A stretch of DNA of 13,376 nt. Source: Flavobacteriaceae bacterium. GTDB lineage: Bacteria; Bacteroidota; Bacteroidia; Flavobacteriales; Flavobacteriaceae. The position numbers were made by a program, and so were the translations under genes. This document shows positions 1-6,127 of this stretch, piece by piece. Position 1 is the first letter of the stretch, and every line of letters starts with the position of its first letter. Location: the NCBI GenBank assembly GCA_013001365.1, contig JABDMQ010000304.1, positions 1 through 13,376 of the forward strand. Reading direction: 5' to 3'. The notes beneath the pieces were generated by a model. That model searched no databases, had not been told where the DNA came from, and saw only the letters and a program-made list of their open reading frames with translations.

Positions 1-917
1 TAGATTCTCCAAACCCAGAAGAACCTGCGGCACTTAAGATGGCCACAGAACTGGCAGAAAAGATTGGTGCAGATATCGTTATTGGTACCGATCCTGATAG
101 TGACCGTTTAGGAATCGCTGTTAGGAATCAAGACAATGACCTGGTCTTATTGAACGGCAATCAGACCATGATAACAATGACAGATTTCTTGTTACAACAA
201 TGGCAATCCAAAGGAATGCTTAAAGGCAAGGAATTCATAGGTTCGACCATTGTGTCAACACCTATGATGAAGACTTTGGCAGAATCTTATGGCGTAGAGT
301 GCAAATTAGGATTAACAGGATTTAAGTGGATTGCAAAGATGATCAAGGACTTTCCAGAACTTGATTTTGTTGGAGGTGGTGAAGAAAGCTTTGGTTTTAT
401 GGTCGGTGATTTTGTTCGCGATAAGGACGCAGTAACTGCTGCTCTTTTGGCCTGCGAAATAGCGGCTTTATCAAAATCAAATGGGAGTTCATTTTATAAT
501 GAATTAATGAATTTATATGTGAAGCATGGACTTTATAAAGAACATCTTATCTCGATAACAAAAAAGGGCATTGAAGGCGCACAGGAAATCAAGCAAATGA
601 TGATCGACCTGAGAGAGAATCCTTTAAGCGAGATTAATGATGTTAAGGTCCTTTTGTTCGAGGATTACCAATCATCAATAGCCAAAGACATGAGTTCTGG
701 CAAGGAGCATTCTATCGACATTCCAAAATCAAATGTATTGATCTATTATCTCGAAGATGGGACTCAGATCGCAATGCGACCAAGCGGAACTGAGCCTAAG
801 ATCAAATTCTATTTTAGCGCTAATACAAGAATGGATTCGATTTCAGACCATGACAAAACTTCAGAACAGTTGGATGAACGAATAAAAGGCATAATTAATG
901 CTTTGAAACTGCATTGA
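1..917 (+). CDS. Phosphoglucomutase/phosphomannomutase, C-terminal part (5' end outside window)
   Basis: Alpha-D-phosphohexomutase family enzyme, interconverting hexose 1- and 6-phosphates in the cytoplasm. The reading frame is open from base 3 to the TGA at 915-917 (304 residues visible). The family is usually about 550-580 residues in the long bacterial form, so roughly the N-terminal half, including the phosphorylated active-site serine, lies outside the window. Visible landmarks are the metal-binding loop DPDSDR (bases 90-107), the sugar-binding GEES loop (378-389, in context GGGEESFGF) and the C-terminal phosphate-binding loop RPSGTE (777-794). An ATG at 39 is internal, because conserved family sequence (PNPEEPAALK) precedes it. 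The stop overlaps the start of the next gene by one base (TGATG), so the two are probably co-translated. Family assignment is firm; glucose versus mannose specificity cannot be decided from this part. Confidence 0.93.
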   Translation, partial: DSPNPEEPAALKMATELAEKIGADIVIGTDPDSDRLGIAVRNQDNDLVLLNGNQTMITMTDFLLQQWQSKGMLKGKEFIGSTIVSTPMMKTLAESYGVECKLGLTGFKWIAKMIKDFPELDFVGGGEESFGFMVGDFVRDKDAVTAALLACEIAALSKSNGSSFYNELMNLYVKHGLYKEHLISITKKGIEGAQEIKQMMIDLRENPLSEINDVKVLLFEDYQSSIAKDMSSGKEHSIDIPKSNVLIYYLEDGTQIAMRPSGTEPKIKFYFSANTRMDSISDHDKTSEQLDERIKGIINALKLH

Positions 918-2740
918 TGACCTATTTCAAGAAAATACTTCGCTTTGCCGGACCGTACAAACGTTATGCAGTTCTCAATATAATATCTAATATCTTCTAT
1001 GCACTCTTTGGAACATTGGCGATGGTGTCTTTGTTTCCAATGCTATCTGTGCTTTTCGACCAGACCAAAAGAGCAACCACAAAACCAATATGGACTGGTT
1101 TTTCTAATGCTAAAGATTATTTAGAGAATTACCTCAACTATTTTGTTACGCAACAGGCAGAATCTGGTGAGGGCAATGCCTTGATCTTCATGGTTGGATT
1201 AGTTATTGGTATGTTTTTCTTGAAAAATCTTTTCAGTTACTTGGCGATGTTCTTTATCACATTTTTAAGAAATGGAGTCTTAAAAGACCTACGTAACGAA
1301 CTCTACCAGAAAACTATAGAGCTTCCTATTTCTTATTATTCTGAAAAAAGAAAAGGCGATACTTTAGCTAGAATAACTTCAGATGTGTTGGAGATCCAAC
1401 ATTCGTTTCTATCGATTCTGGAACTGATCGTTCGAGAACCTTTGACCATCCTTTTTACGATTGCGGCCATGCTTTTCATAAGTCCAAAATTGACCTTGTT
1501 CGTTTTTATTTTCATACCAGTATCTGGCTTCTTGATTTCTTTGATCGGAAAATCATTAAAAAGAAAATCTGATAAAGTCCAAGAAGAACAAGGGTACTTC
1601 TTGTCCATTCTAGAAGAAACTTTAGGAGGCTTAAAGGTCATTAAAGGATTCAATGCAGAAAAAATATTTGGAAATAAATTCCAGGATTCCACCCAACGAT
1701 TTTTTAATTTCTCCAATAGCCTATTGAATAGACAAAACCTGGCTTCACCGACGAGCGAATTCCTCGGTATAACGGTCATAGGAATTTTACTTTGGTACGG
1801 CGGACAAATGGTGCTCGTGGACAAGACCTTAAAACCAGAGTTGTTCATCACTTACATGGGGCTTGCCTATCAGATCTTAACACCTGCAAAAGCCATAAGC
1901 AAGGCCAGCTATAGCGTAAAGAAAGGTAACGCTGCAGCGGAACGTGTTCTGGAGATCATTGAAACAGTCAATCCAATTGAAGATAAACCAAATGCCTTGG
2001 TCAAGGATGATCTGAACACATCAATAGACTTAAGGAACATCACATTTAAATATGAGGACGACATTGTCCTCGATGATTTTTCTATGACAGTGAATAAAGG
2101 CAAGACTGTTGCATTGGTGGGACAATCGGGAAGTGGAAAATCAACTATTGCAAATTTGGTTACAAGGTTTTATGATGTTAATGAAGGTGCAATAGAAATA
2201 GACGGCACTAATATAAAAGACATTACCAAAGTATCTTTACGCAATTTAATGGGATTAGTTACACAAGATTCCATATTGTTCAATGACACTGTGAAAAACA
2301 ATGTTTTACTTGGAAAGAATGACGCAACAGATGAAGACGTTATTGATGCCCTTAAAATAGCAAATGCTTGGGAATTCGTTAAAGACCTACCTAATGGCAT
2401 AGAGACCAATATAGGAGATTCGGGCAACAAGCTATCTGGTGGCCAAAAGCAACGATTAAGCATTGCTAGGGCTGTACTCAAGAATCCACCGATAATGATA
2501 CTGGATGAAGCTACTTCAGCACTGGACACTGAAAGTGAGCGCTTAGTTCAAGATGCTTTGGACAATATGATGAAGAATAGGACATCTATTGTGATCGCTC
2601 ACCGATTATCAACTATTCAAAAAGCTGACACAATAATCGTACTTCAAAAAGGTAAGATCGTTGAGCAAGGAACGCATTCAGAATTAATGCAATCCAAAGG
2701 AAATTATAAGAAGTTAGTTGACATGCAATCTTTGCAATAA
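917..2740 (+). CDS. ABC exporter half-transporter (MsbA-like permease/ATPase fusion)
   Basis: A fused transmembrane and nucleotide-binding protein of 607 residues, the usual size of an MsbA/multidrug-type half-transporter, expected to work as a homodimer in the inner membrane. The N-terminal ~340 residues hold hydrophobic segments typical of a six-helix exporter domain. The ATPase domain shows Walker A GQSGSGKST (about residues 401-409), signature LSGGQKQ (about 505), Walker B IMILDEATSALD (about 525) and the H-loop IAHRLST (about 561). ATG at 917 is preferred: it overlaps the upstream stop. A TTG at 914 would add one residue. Lipid A or another lipid is the commonest substrate of flavobacterial proteins annotated this way, but the sequence does not show the substrate. 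A strong terminator follows directly. Confidence 0.93.
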   Translation: MTYFKKILRFAGPYKRYAVLNIISNIFYALFGTLAMVSLFPMLSVLFDQTKRATTKPIWTGFSNAKDYLENYLNYFVTQQAESGEGNALIFMVGLVIGMFFLKNLFSYLAMFFITFLRNGVLKDLRNELYQKTIELPISYYSEKRKGDTLARITSDVLEIQHSFLSILELIVREPLTILFTIAAMLFISPKLTLFVFIFIPVSGFLISLIGKSLKRKSDKVQEEQGYFLSILEETLGGLKVIKGFNAEKIFGNKFQDSTQRFFNFSNSLLNRQNLASPTSEFLGITVIGILLWYGGQMVLVDKTLKPELFITYMGLAYQILTPAKAISKASYSVKKGNAAAERVLEIIETVNPIEDKPNALVKDDLNTSIDLRNITFKYEDDIVLDDFSMTVNKGKTVALVGQSGSGKSTIANLVTRFYDVNEGAIEIDGTNIKDITKVSLRNLMGLVTQDSILFNDTVKNNVLLGKNDATDEDVIDALKIANAWEFVKDLPNGIETNIGDSGNKLSGGQKQRLSIARAVLKNPPIMILDEATSALDTESERLVQDALDNMMKNRTSIVIAHRLSTIQKADTIIVLQKGKIVEQGTHSELMQSKGNYKKLVDMQSLQ

Positions 2741-2757
2741 ATCGGAAATAATCCAAT

Positions 2758-2791
2758 AAAAAAAGGATGAGACTAAGCTCACCCTTTTTTT
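2758..2791 (+). terminator. Intrinsic terminator after the ABC exporter gene
   Basis: A 14-base arm at 2758-2771 pairs with 2778-2791 with one A/C mismatch; the loop is 6 bases. The arms begin with seven A and end with seven T, so the structure can terminate transcription from either side. It lies 17 bases after the stop codon at 2740. Confidence 0.88.
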
Positions 2792-2971
2792 GTACCACCA
2801 GAGATTTGGGGGCGCTGGCGATACTTGTAGGTTAAGGTGTGTAAACTTATAATAAATACTTCAAGTACACAAGAAAAAAATGCATTTCATCTTTATAAAC
2901 ATGCACTTTATCGATGTTTTTTAATGTATTTTATTAATTATCAGTTATTTAACAATTTCATTAAAACGCAT
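2792..2971. other. Intergenic stretch with no identified gene
   Basis: About 180 bases between two terminators. I see no credible protein gene. A 68-codon frame crossing this stretch (2837-3043) has no family resemblance and runs through the downstream terminator hairpin. The only compositional oddity is a short G+C-rich patch around 2808-2820 (gggggcgctggcg) in otherwise AT-rich DNA. It does not match any tRNA, rRNA or tmRNA segment I recognise. Confidence 0.6.
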
Positions 2972-3001
2972 AAAAAAAGAGCGGGATGCTCTCCCGCTCT
3001 T
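2972..3001 (-). terminator. Strong intrinsic terminator acting on the minus strand
   Basis: Arms 2977-2986 and 2992-3001 form a perfect 10-bp stem (AAGAGCGGGA with TCCCGCTCTT, plus-strand reading) around a 5-base loop. The flanking A run at 2972-2978 becomes a seven-U tail on the minus strand, while the plus-strand side reads AAACTAGTT and has no T run. This gives the terminator a clear direction, although no annotated gene lies upstream on that strand. Confidence 0.85.
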
Positions 3002-3098
3002 AAACTAGTTCTATTATATAAAGGGGATAATAGAACAGCATAATCAACTGCAGTGCGAATGTATGTTTTCACATTCGAAGAAACTTATATTTGGAGGT
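2972..3098 (-). ncRNA. Candidate small RNA of about 127 nt with three hairpins
   Basis: Read on the minus strand, the region has a TAATTTTG box (3109-3102) and a predicted start near 3098. Three perfect hairpins follow. The first has CGAATGT/ACATTCG arms (3077-3071 with 3062-3056) plus a G-U closing pair possible only in the minus-strand RNA. The second has 10-bp GTTCTATTAT/ATAATAGAAC arms (3036-3027 with 3017-3008) and a C-rich loop CCCCTTTAT. The third is a GC-rich terminator with a seven-T tail. No protein gene lies on this strand, so the terminator has no other obvious client. The predicted 5' end reads ACCTCC and is unpaired. Not 6S RNA, tmRNA or RNase P by anything I recognise. No -33 box is visible at the usual spacing, so the exact start is uncertain. 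Confidence 0.45.
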
Positions 3099-3101
3099 GA
3101 A

Positions 3102-3109
3102 CAAAATTA
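3102..3109 (-). promoter_or_regulatory. TAnnTTTG -7 box for the candidate small RNA
   Basis: Minus-strand TAATTTTG fits the Bacteroidota -7 consensus exactly and sits about 4 bases before the predicted start of the hairpin-rich RNA. A -33 TTTG is not found at 17-23 bases; a TTTTG at 3124-3120 is too close. Such boxes occur by chance in AT-rich DNA, so the call rests mainly on its position. Confidence 0.4.
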
Positions 3110-3143
3110 GTATTATCGACAAAAGGTATATTTTTATCGATGT

Positions 3144-3175
3144 ATTGCATTTTTATACATATTTTCTTACTTTTG
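3144..3175 (+). promoter_or_regulatory. Housekeeping-type promoter before the ECF sigma gene
   Basis: TACTTTTG at 3168-3175 matches the Bacteroidota -7 element TAnnTTTG. ATTG at 3144-3147 is a near match to the -33 TTTG with a 20-base spacer. It would start a transcript near 3179 with a leader of about 84 bases. An inverted repeat ATGTAT-N9-ATACAT (3140-3160) overlaps the -33 region and could be an operator. Confidence 0.5.
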
Positions 3176-3211
3176 AATTTTGAAACATATAATATTTCAT
3201 TCAGAATACGA

Positions 3212-3240
3212 TTAAACCTTCTGGGCTATTTACAGTCTTA
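3212..3240 (+). promoter_or_regulatory. ECF-type promoter of the sigma operon (copy 1)
   Basis: AAACC (3214-3218), a 16-base spacer and GTCT (3235-3238) match the general ECF promoter plan of an AAC-containing -35 and a GTC-containing -10. The 29-base element is repeated before the third-position gene's partner at 3802-3830 with 23 identical positions. The predicted start lies about 18 bases before the GTG start codon at 3263. Placement before its own sigma gene suggests autoregulation. Confidence 0.72.
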
Positions 3241-3262
3241 ACAACAACACAACCTACAATTA

Positions 3263-3805
3263 GTGACTGACGAACAACTTCTTATAACCCAATTAACAAG
3301 TCCTGACTCAAGAGAACAGGGCTTTAGGGAACTAATGTCTAAATACAAGGAAAGATTGTATTGGCATATTAGGAAAATTGTTATTTCACATGATGATGCA
3401 GATGATGTCCTTCAGAACACATTCATTAAAGTTTACAGGAATATTGGTAACTTTAAAGGTGATAGTAAGCTTTATTCATGGATGTATCGTATCGCCACCA
3501 ACGAAGCCATTACCCATCTTAATAAGAATGCTAAATATGCTAATATTACCAGCGAAGAAGTAAAACAAAAGGCCATTGACAGATTGGAATCAGATGTTTA
3601 TTTTGAAGGTAATGAGATCCAGATCAAACTCCAGAAAGCAATAGCCACGTTGCCGGAAAAGCAACAACTGGTTTTTAACATGAAGTATTTTGATGATCTT
3701 AAGTACAAGGAAATGTCAGATATATTGGAAACAAGTGAGGGTGCTTTGAAGGCCTCTTATCATATAGCGGTTAAAAAGATAGAATCCTTTTTAACATCAG
3801 GTTAA
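3263..3805 (+). CDS. RNA polymerase ECF sigma factor
   Basis: A 180-residue sigma-70 family ECF factor, the usual length for the class, directing core RNA polymerase to AAAC/GTC-type promoters. Region 2 is clear from about residue 24 to 90: the polymerase-binding stretch HDDADDVLQNTFIKVYRNI and the promoter-melting stretch YSWMYRIATNEAI. Region 4 follows from about 122 to 178: LPEKQQLVFNMKYFDDLKYKEMS, then a helix-turn-helix reading SEGALKASYHIAVKKIE. The start is GTG at 3263; no ATG exists in frame until residue 25, which would remove the start of region 2. No Shine-Dalgarno is visible; the short leader is A/C-rich. It heads a three-gene cluster with a membrane anti-sigma candidate and a periplasmic sensor candidate. 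Its stop codon overlaps the -35 of a second ECF promoter. Confidence 0.95.
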   Translation: MTDEQLLITQLTSPDSREQGFRELMSKYKERLYWHIRKIVISHDDADDVLQNTFIKVYRNIGNFKGDSKLYSWMYRIATNEAITHLNKNAKYANITSEEVKQKAIDRLESDVYFEGNEIQIKLQKAIATLPEKQQLVFNMKYFDDLKYKEMSDILETSEGALKASYHIAVKKIESFLTSG

Positions 3806-3830
3806 ACCTTTTAATCTATTTATAGTCTAA
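3802..3830 (+). promoter_or_regulatory. Internal ECF-type promoter (copy 2) for the anti-sigma/sensor pair
   Basis: AAACC (3804-3808), 16 bases, GTCT (3825-3828). It matches copy 1 at 3212-3240 in 23 of 29 positions, including TTAAACCTT and CTATTTA-y-AGTCT at identical spacing. The -35 overlaps the sigma TAA stop (3803-3805). Predicted start is near 3835, giving a leader of about 33 bases before the ATG at 3868. Confidence 0.7.
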
Positions 3831-3842
3831 TACAAGAATTAG

Positions 3843-3862
3843 ATTCCCGTTGAAATGGGAAT
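3843..3862 (+). promoter_or_regulatory. Hairpin in the leader of the anti-sigma gene
   Basis: ATTCCC (3843-3848) pairs with GGGAAT (3857-3862), extended by G-U and U-A pairs to an 8-bp stem with a TGAA tetraloop. It ends five bases before the ATG at 3868, where it could affect ribosome access. The function is inferred from position only. Confidence 0.4.
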
Positions 3863-3867
3863 GAAAT

Positions 3868-4479
3868 ATGAAGAACAAGAAAATACATAATGTCAATGAT
3901 CCAGGGTTCAAGACACCAAAGCACTATTTTGAATCTGTAGAGGATCGTGTTCTCGATAAATTGAAGGAAGAAGATCCTTCAATTAATATCGAAACGCCTG
4001 GTTATGTTGTTCCTGATTCTTATTTCGATTCTTTGGAAGAAAAAGTATTGGATAAACTTGACAGAACTATTGATCTAAAAGACATTCAACAAACTGGCTT
4101 CAAGGCACCACAAGGCTATATCGATTCAATTGAAGAAAAGATATTAAGCCAGCTAAAAGAAGATGACATTGTCAAGGTAATTCCGCTATTCTCAAGAAGA
4201 AATATAATCTATGCAACTGGAATTGCAGCAATGGTGGTGATCATGCTAGGTATTTTCCTTAAAAACAGTGATGACCTGAGCATAGACAACTTAGATATTG
4301 AATTAGTTGAATCTTATCTCGAACAACAAGATATTGATACCTACGATTTGGCGTCCTTATTGAGTGAAGAAGACCTTACTGATGAAAGTCTTGGCATTAT
4401 TAATGATGATTTCAGTGAAGAATCCCTAGAAGATTATTTAATCGACAATGCCAATATAGAAGATATTATAGAACAATAA
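3868..4479 (+). CDS. Probable membrane-anchored anti-sigma factor with three 32-residue repeats
   Basis: A 203-residue single-pass membrane protein with no named family that I recognise. The cytoplasmic part (1-112) carries three copies of a 20-residue motif at 13-32, 45-64 and 77-96, exactly 32 residues apart, with consensus G[FY]xxPxxY[FI][DE]S then an acidic/basic helix ending [VI]L[DS][KQ]L. A hydrophobic span follows at about 113-131, after a basic SRRN. The remaining ~70 residues are strongly acidic and contain YL and EEDL motifs; they should face the periplasm. Position directly after an ECF sigma gene, single-pass topology and the following exported protein argue for an anti-sigma role, with the N-terminal part binding sigma. 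It lacks a visible zinc-binding HxxxCxxC anti-sigma motif. It has its own ECF promoter and is followed one base later by the sensor gene. Confidence 0.8.
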   Translation: MKNKKIHNVNDPGFKTPKHYFESVEDRVLDKLKEEDPSINIETPGYVVPDSYFDSLEEKVLDKLDRTIDLKDIQQTGFKAPQGYIDSIEEKILSQLKEDDIVKVIPLFSRRNIIYATGIAAMVVIMLGIFLKNSDDLSIDNLDIELVESYLEQQDIDTYDLASLLSEEDLTDESLGIINDDFSEESLEDYLIDNANIEDIIEQ

Positions 4480-4480
4480 T

Positions 4481-4939
4481 ATGAAAAAGAGAATACTCAT
4501 CCCGATTCTAATATTTATGGTCAGCTTTTCAGCTTGGTCCCAGCAGCCTTCTGGTGAGCGAATAAAAGCAATGAAAGTTGCGCACATCACCAAAAAGTTG
4601 GATCTTTCATCTAAGGAAGCCCAGGATTTCTGGCCAATCTATAATGCCTTTGATGATAAGACCTCGAATTTAAGAAACCGTGAACTTAGGGATATTAAAA
4701 GAGAAATCAGGCAAAACTCTGGTAGCTTATCTGATGCTCAAGCAGATCAATTACTTGATAGGCTAATGAATGTTGAATCCGGCTTGCATAGTGCAAGAGT
4801 GACTTTGGTGAATGACCTTAAGAAGGTAATCTCTTCCGAAAAGATCATCAGACTCAAAGCAGCTGAAGATGAATTCAATCAAATGTTACTTCAGCGCTTG
4901 AGGGAAATGCGTCAAAAAAGGCTACAACGAAAAAATTAA
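4481..4939 (+). CDS. Small exported protein, sensor of ECF-type sigma factor (Spy/CnrX-like)
   Basis: A 152-residue protein with a clear signal peptide (basic MKKR, hydrophobic core to about residue 17, cleavage likely near AWSQQ). The mature part is mostly helical and highly charged: LDLSSKEAQDFWPIYNAF near 37-54, then long charged helices ending in an arginine/lysine-rich tail (MRQKRLQRKN). Flavobacterial relatives in this gene position are usually annotated 'sensor of ECF-type sigma factor', and the helical layout resembles Spy/CnrX-type periplasmic proteins with an LTxxQ-like motif. It begins one base after the anti-sigma stop, so the pair is probably translated together. Inference: it detects an envelope signal and controls the anti-sigma factor. 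The signal (metal, misfolding or another) cannot be read from the sequence. Confidence 0.8.
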   Translation: MKKRILIPILIFMVSFSAWSQQPSGERIKAMKVAHITKKLDLSSKEAQDFWPIYNAFDDKTSNLRNRELRDIKREIRQNSGSLSDAQADQLLDRLMNVESGLHSARVTLVNDLKKVISSEKIIRLKAAEDEFNQMLLQRLREMRQKRLQRKN

Positions 4940-4944
4940 GATTC

Positions 4945-4971
4945 AAAAGAGAAACAATGTTTCTCTTTTTT
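4945..4971 (+). terminator. Terminator of the sigma operon, shared with the convergent gene
   Basis: AAAAGAGAAAC (4945-4955) and GTTTCTCTTTT (4959-4969) form a perfect 11-bp stem with a 3-base AAT loop, followed by T to 4971. The T run overlaps the stop codon of the minus-strand lipoprotein gene (4970-4972). On the minus strand the same hairpin has only a short T run, so it should work best for the plus strand. Confidence 0.85.
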
Positions 4972-6049
4972 ATTCCTCAAAGTGCACTTTGCTTATACGT
5001 CCCTTTCCAGCAGCATAGGCTTCGTTTTCATTAATGAAACGAATTGTATAATAGCCTTCATCACTTAAATGTTTCCAGGTATAGCCTCCATCACTAGAAT
5101 AATCAATACCCTTAAGGCCAACGGCCACTAACTCCTTCCCTTCCCTATTCGGGATATACTGCACGCAACTACGGTAACCCGGTTCTTTATTTTGAGCAAC
5201 CAATTCCCAAGTCTTGCCTCCATCTTTTGTCAAAATCTTATTGGCCGCATTAGCTTCTGGATCCGTATAGTCACCTCCAATACCATAACCGTTTAATTCA
5301 TCATAGAAATCGATTGAATAAATACCTTCGGTTTCTTTTTCATGCACAATTGGTGTCTTAAACACTTCCCAAGTCATTCCTTTATCCGCAGAATAATATA
5401 TACGACCAGAAGTTGTAGCCACCCATGTCTTATCGCCTACGATAGCAATATTGGTGTCACTGGCAGCGAAGGCGCCTTCGCCTTGATTACCTTTTGGTAA
5501 ATCATTGCATGACAATTTATTCCAGGTCTTGCCACCATCCCTGGTAATGATAATGCTTAAACAACCGTCAATCGAGTCCCCTATCGCAATTCCTTCTAAG
5601 TCATTCCAGAAGTCCATTGAGTCATAGAACACTTTCTCGTGTTGTTCTTCGTATACTAAGACGGGGTTCTGTGATTTTCTATTGATCTTATATAATCTTG
5701 CTGGGTTACCTATCGAGATTCCAAACAAGACGCCATCAACCTCTGCAATCGCCCTAAATTGCAATGGTTCATCATTATAGGTCAACCGTGTCTTTACAGT
5801 AATATTGTCTGATGTCCATTTGAATTTGTTAAGATCGAACTTGTTTTCCTTGGCCAGTGCCTTTTTACCTAAATGCCCACTACTTCCGAAAAACAGGTAT
5901 TCATCATTGAAAGTTATCGCTCTTACACTAATGGTAGAATCCATGACCATCGGTTCAATCTCAACACTAGAGAAATAACGAGGTACGATTGAAGTTTCTT
6001 TGTTACAAGACCAAAGGCAAATCACAATAAATGTCAAAAAGATTCTCAT
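4970..6049 (-). CDS. Lipoprotein with BNR/Asp-box beta-propeller repeats ('oxidoreductase'-like, YCF48/HCF136-like)
   Basis: A 359-residue exported lipoprotein of unknown function. From the ATG at 6049 it starts MRIFLTFIVICLWSC, a short lipoprotein signal peptide with cysteine 15 as the lipid-modified residue. A start at 6088 would put 13 residues before this signal and is less likely. At least four Asp-box repeats of the form SxDxGxTW are visible (about residues 170, 219, 273 and 317: TRDGGKTW, SADKGMTW, TKDGGKTW, SSDGGYTW), which mark beta-propeller blades of the sialidase/YCF48 type. Flavobacterial homologues are commonly labelled oxidoreductase, but no cofactor-binding motif is visible here, so that name should not be trusted. 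It converges on the sigma operon and diverges from the methyltransferase gene with a 78-base gap. Confidence 0.85.
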   Translation of the reverse strand: MRIFLTFIVICLWSCNKETSIVPRYFSSVEIEPMVMDSTISVRAITFNDEYLFFGSSGHLGKKALAKENKFDLNKFKWTSDNITVKTRLTYNDEPLQFRAIAEVDGVLFGISIGNPARLYKINRKSQNPVLVYEEQHEKVFYDSMDFWNDLEGIAIGDSIDGCLSIIITRDGGKTWNKLSCNDLPKGNQGEGAFAASDTNIAIVGDKTWVATTSGRIYYSADKGMTWEVFKTPIVHEKETEGIYSIDFYDELNGYGIGGDYTDPEANAANKILTKDGGKTWELVAQNKEPGYRSCVQYIPNREGKELVAVGLKGIDYSSDGGYTWKHLSDEGYYTIRFINENEAYAAGKGRISKVHFEE

Positions 6050-6102
6050 AATCCAAATTAACAAATAAACACTCCAACAAACAAACACTTCAACTTTTAG
6101 AT

Positions 6103-6110
6103 TACCTTTG
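6103..6110 (+). promoter_or_regulatory. TAnnTTTG -7 box before the RNA methyltransferase gene
   Basis: TACCTTTG fits the Bacteroidota -7 element exactly and lies 17 bases before the ATG at 6128, predicting a leader of about 14 bases. The expected -33 TTTG is not seen; the upstream DNA is CAAA-rich instead. Confidence 0.55.
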
Positions 6111-6127
6111 CAGCCTGAAAAAACATC

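Noticed and set aside
1336..1851. 171-codon antisense frame within the ABC exporter gene, with other antisense frames inside purL and the nuclease gene
   Set aside because: These are mirror frames of strongly conserved coding sequence, with no family features or promoters of their own.
2802..2825. G+C-rich patch resembling a structured RNA or mobile-element remnant
   Set aside because: Too short, with no paired arms, no direct repeats and no match to any rRNA, tRNA or insertion-sequence end that I recognise.
2837..3043. 68-codon plus-strand frame in the intergenic region
   Set aside because: No recognisable family, low-complexity AT-rich composition, and it reads straight through the terminator hairpin and the 10-bp hairpin of the candidate small RNA.
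3093..3183. Perfect SD-like GGAGGTGA at 3093-3100 with a GTG-started 28-codon frame from 3097
   Set aside because: The GTG lies inside the SD-like sequence, so the spacing is impossible for initiation. The peptide is AT-driven and featureless. The sequence is better read as the complement of the candidate RNA's 5' end.
6050..6088. Upstream start at 6088 for the minus-strand lipoprotein
   Set aside because: It would put 13 residues ahead of a well-formed lipoprotein signal peptide that starts at 6049; the downstream ATG is more consistent with export.
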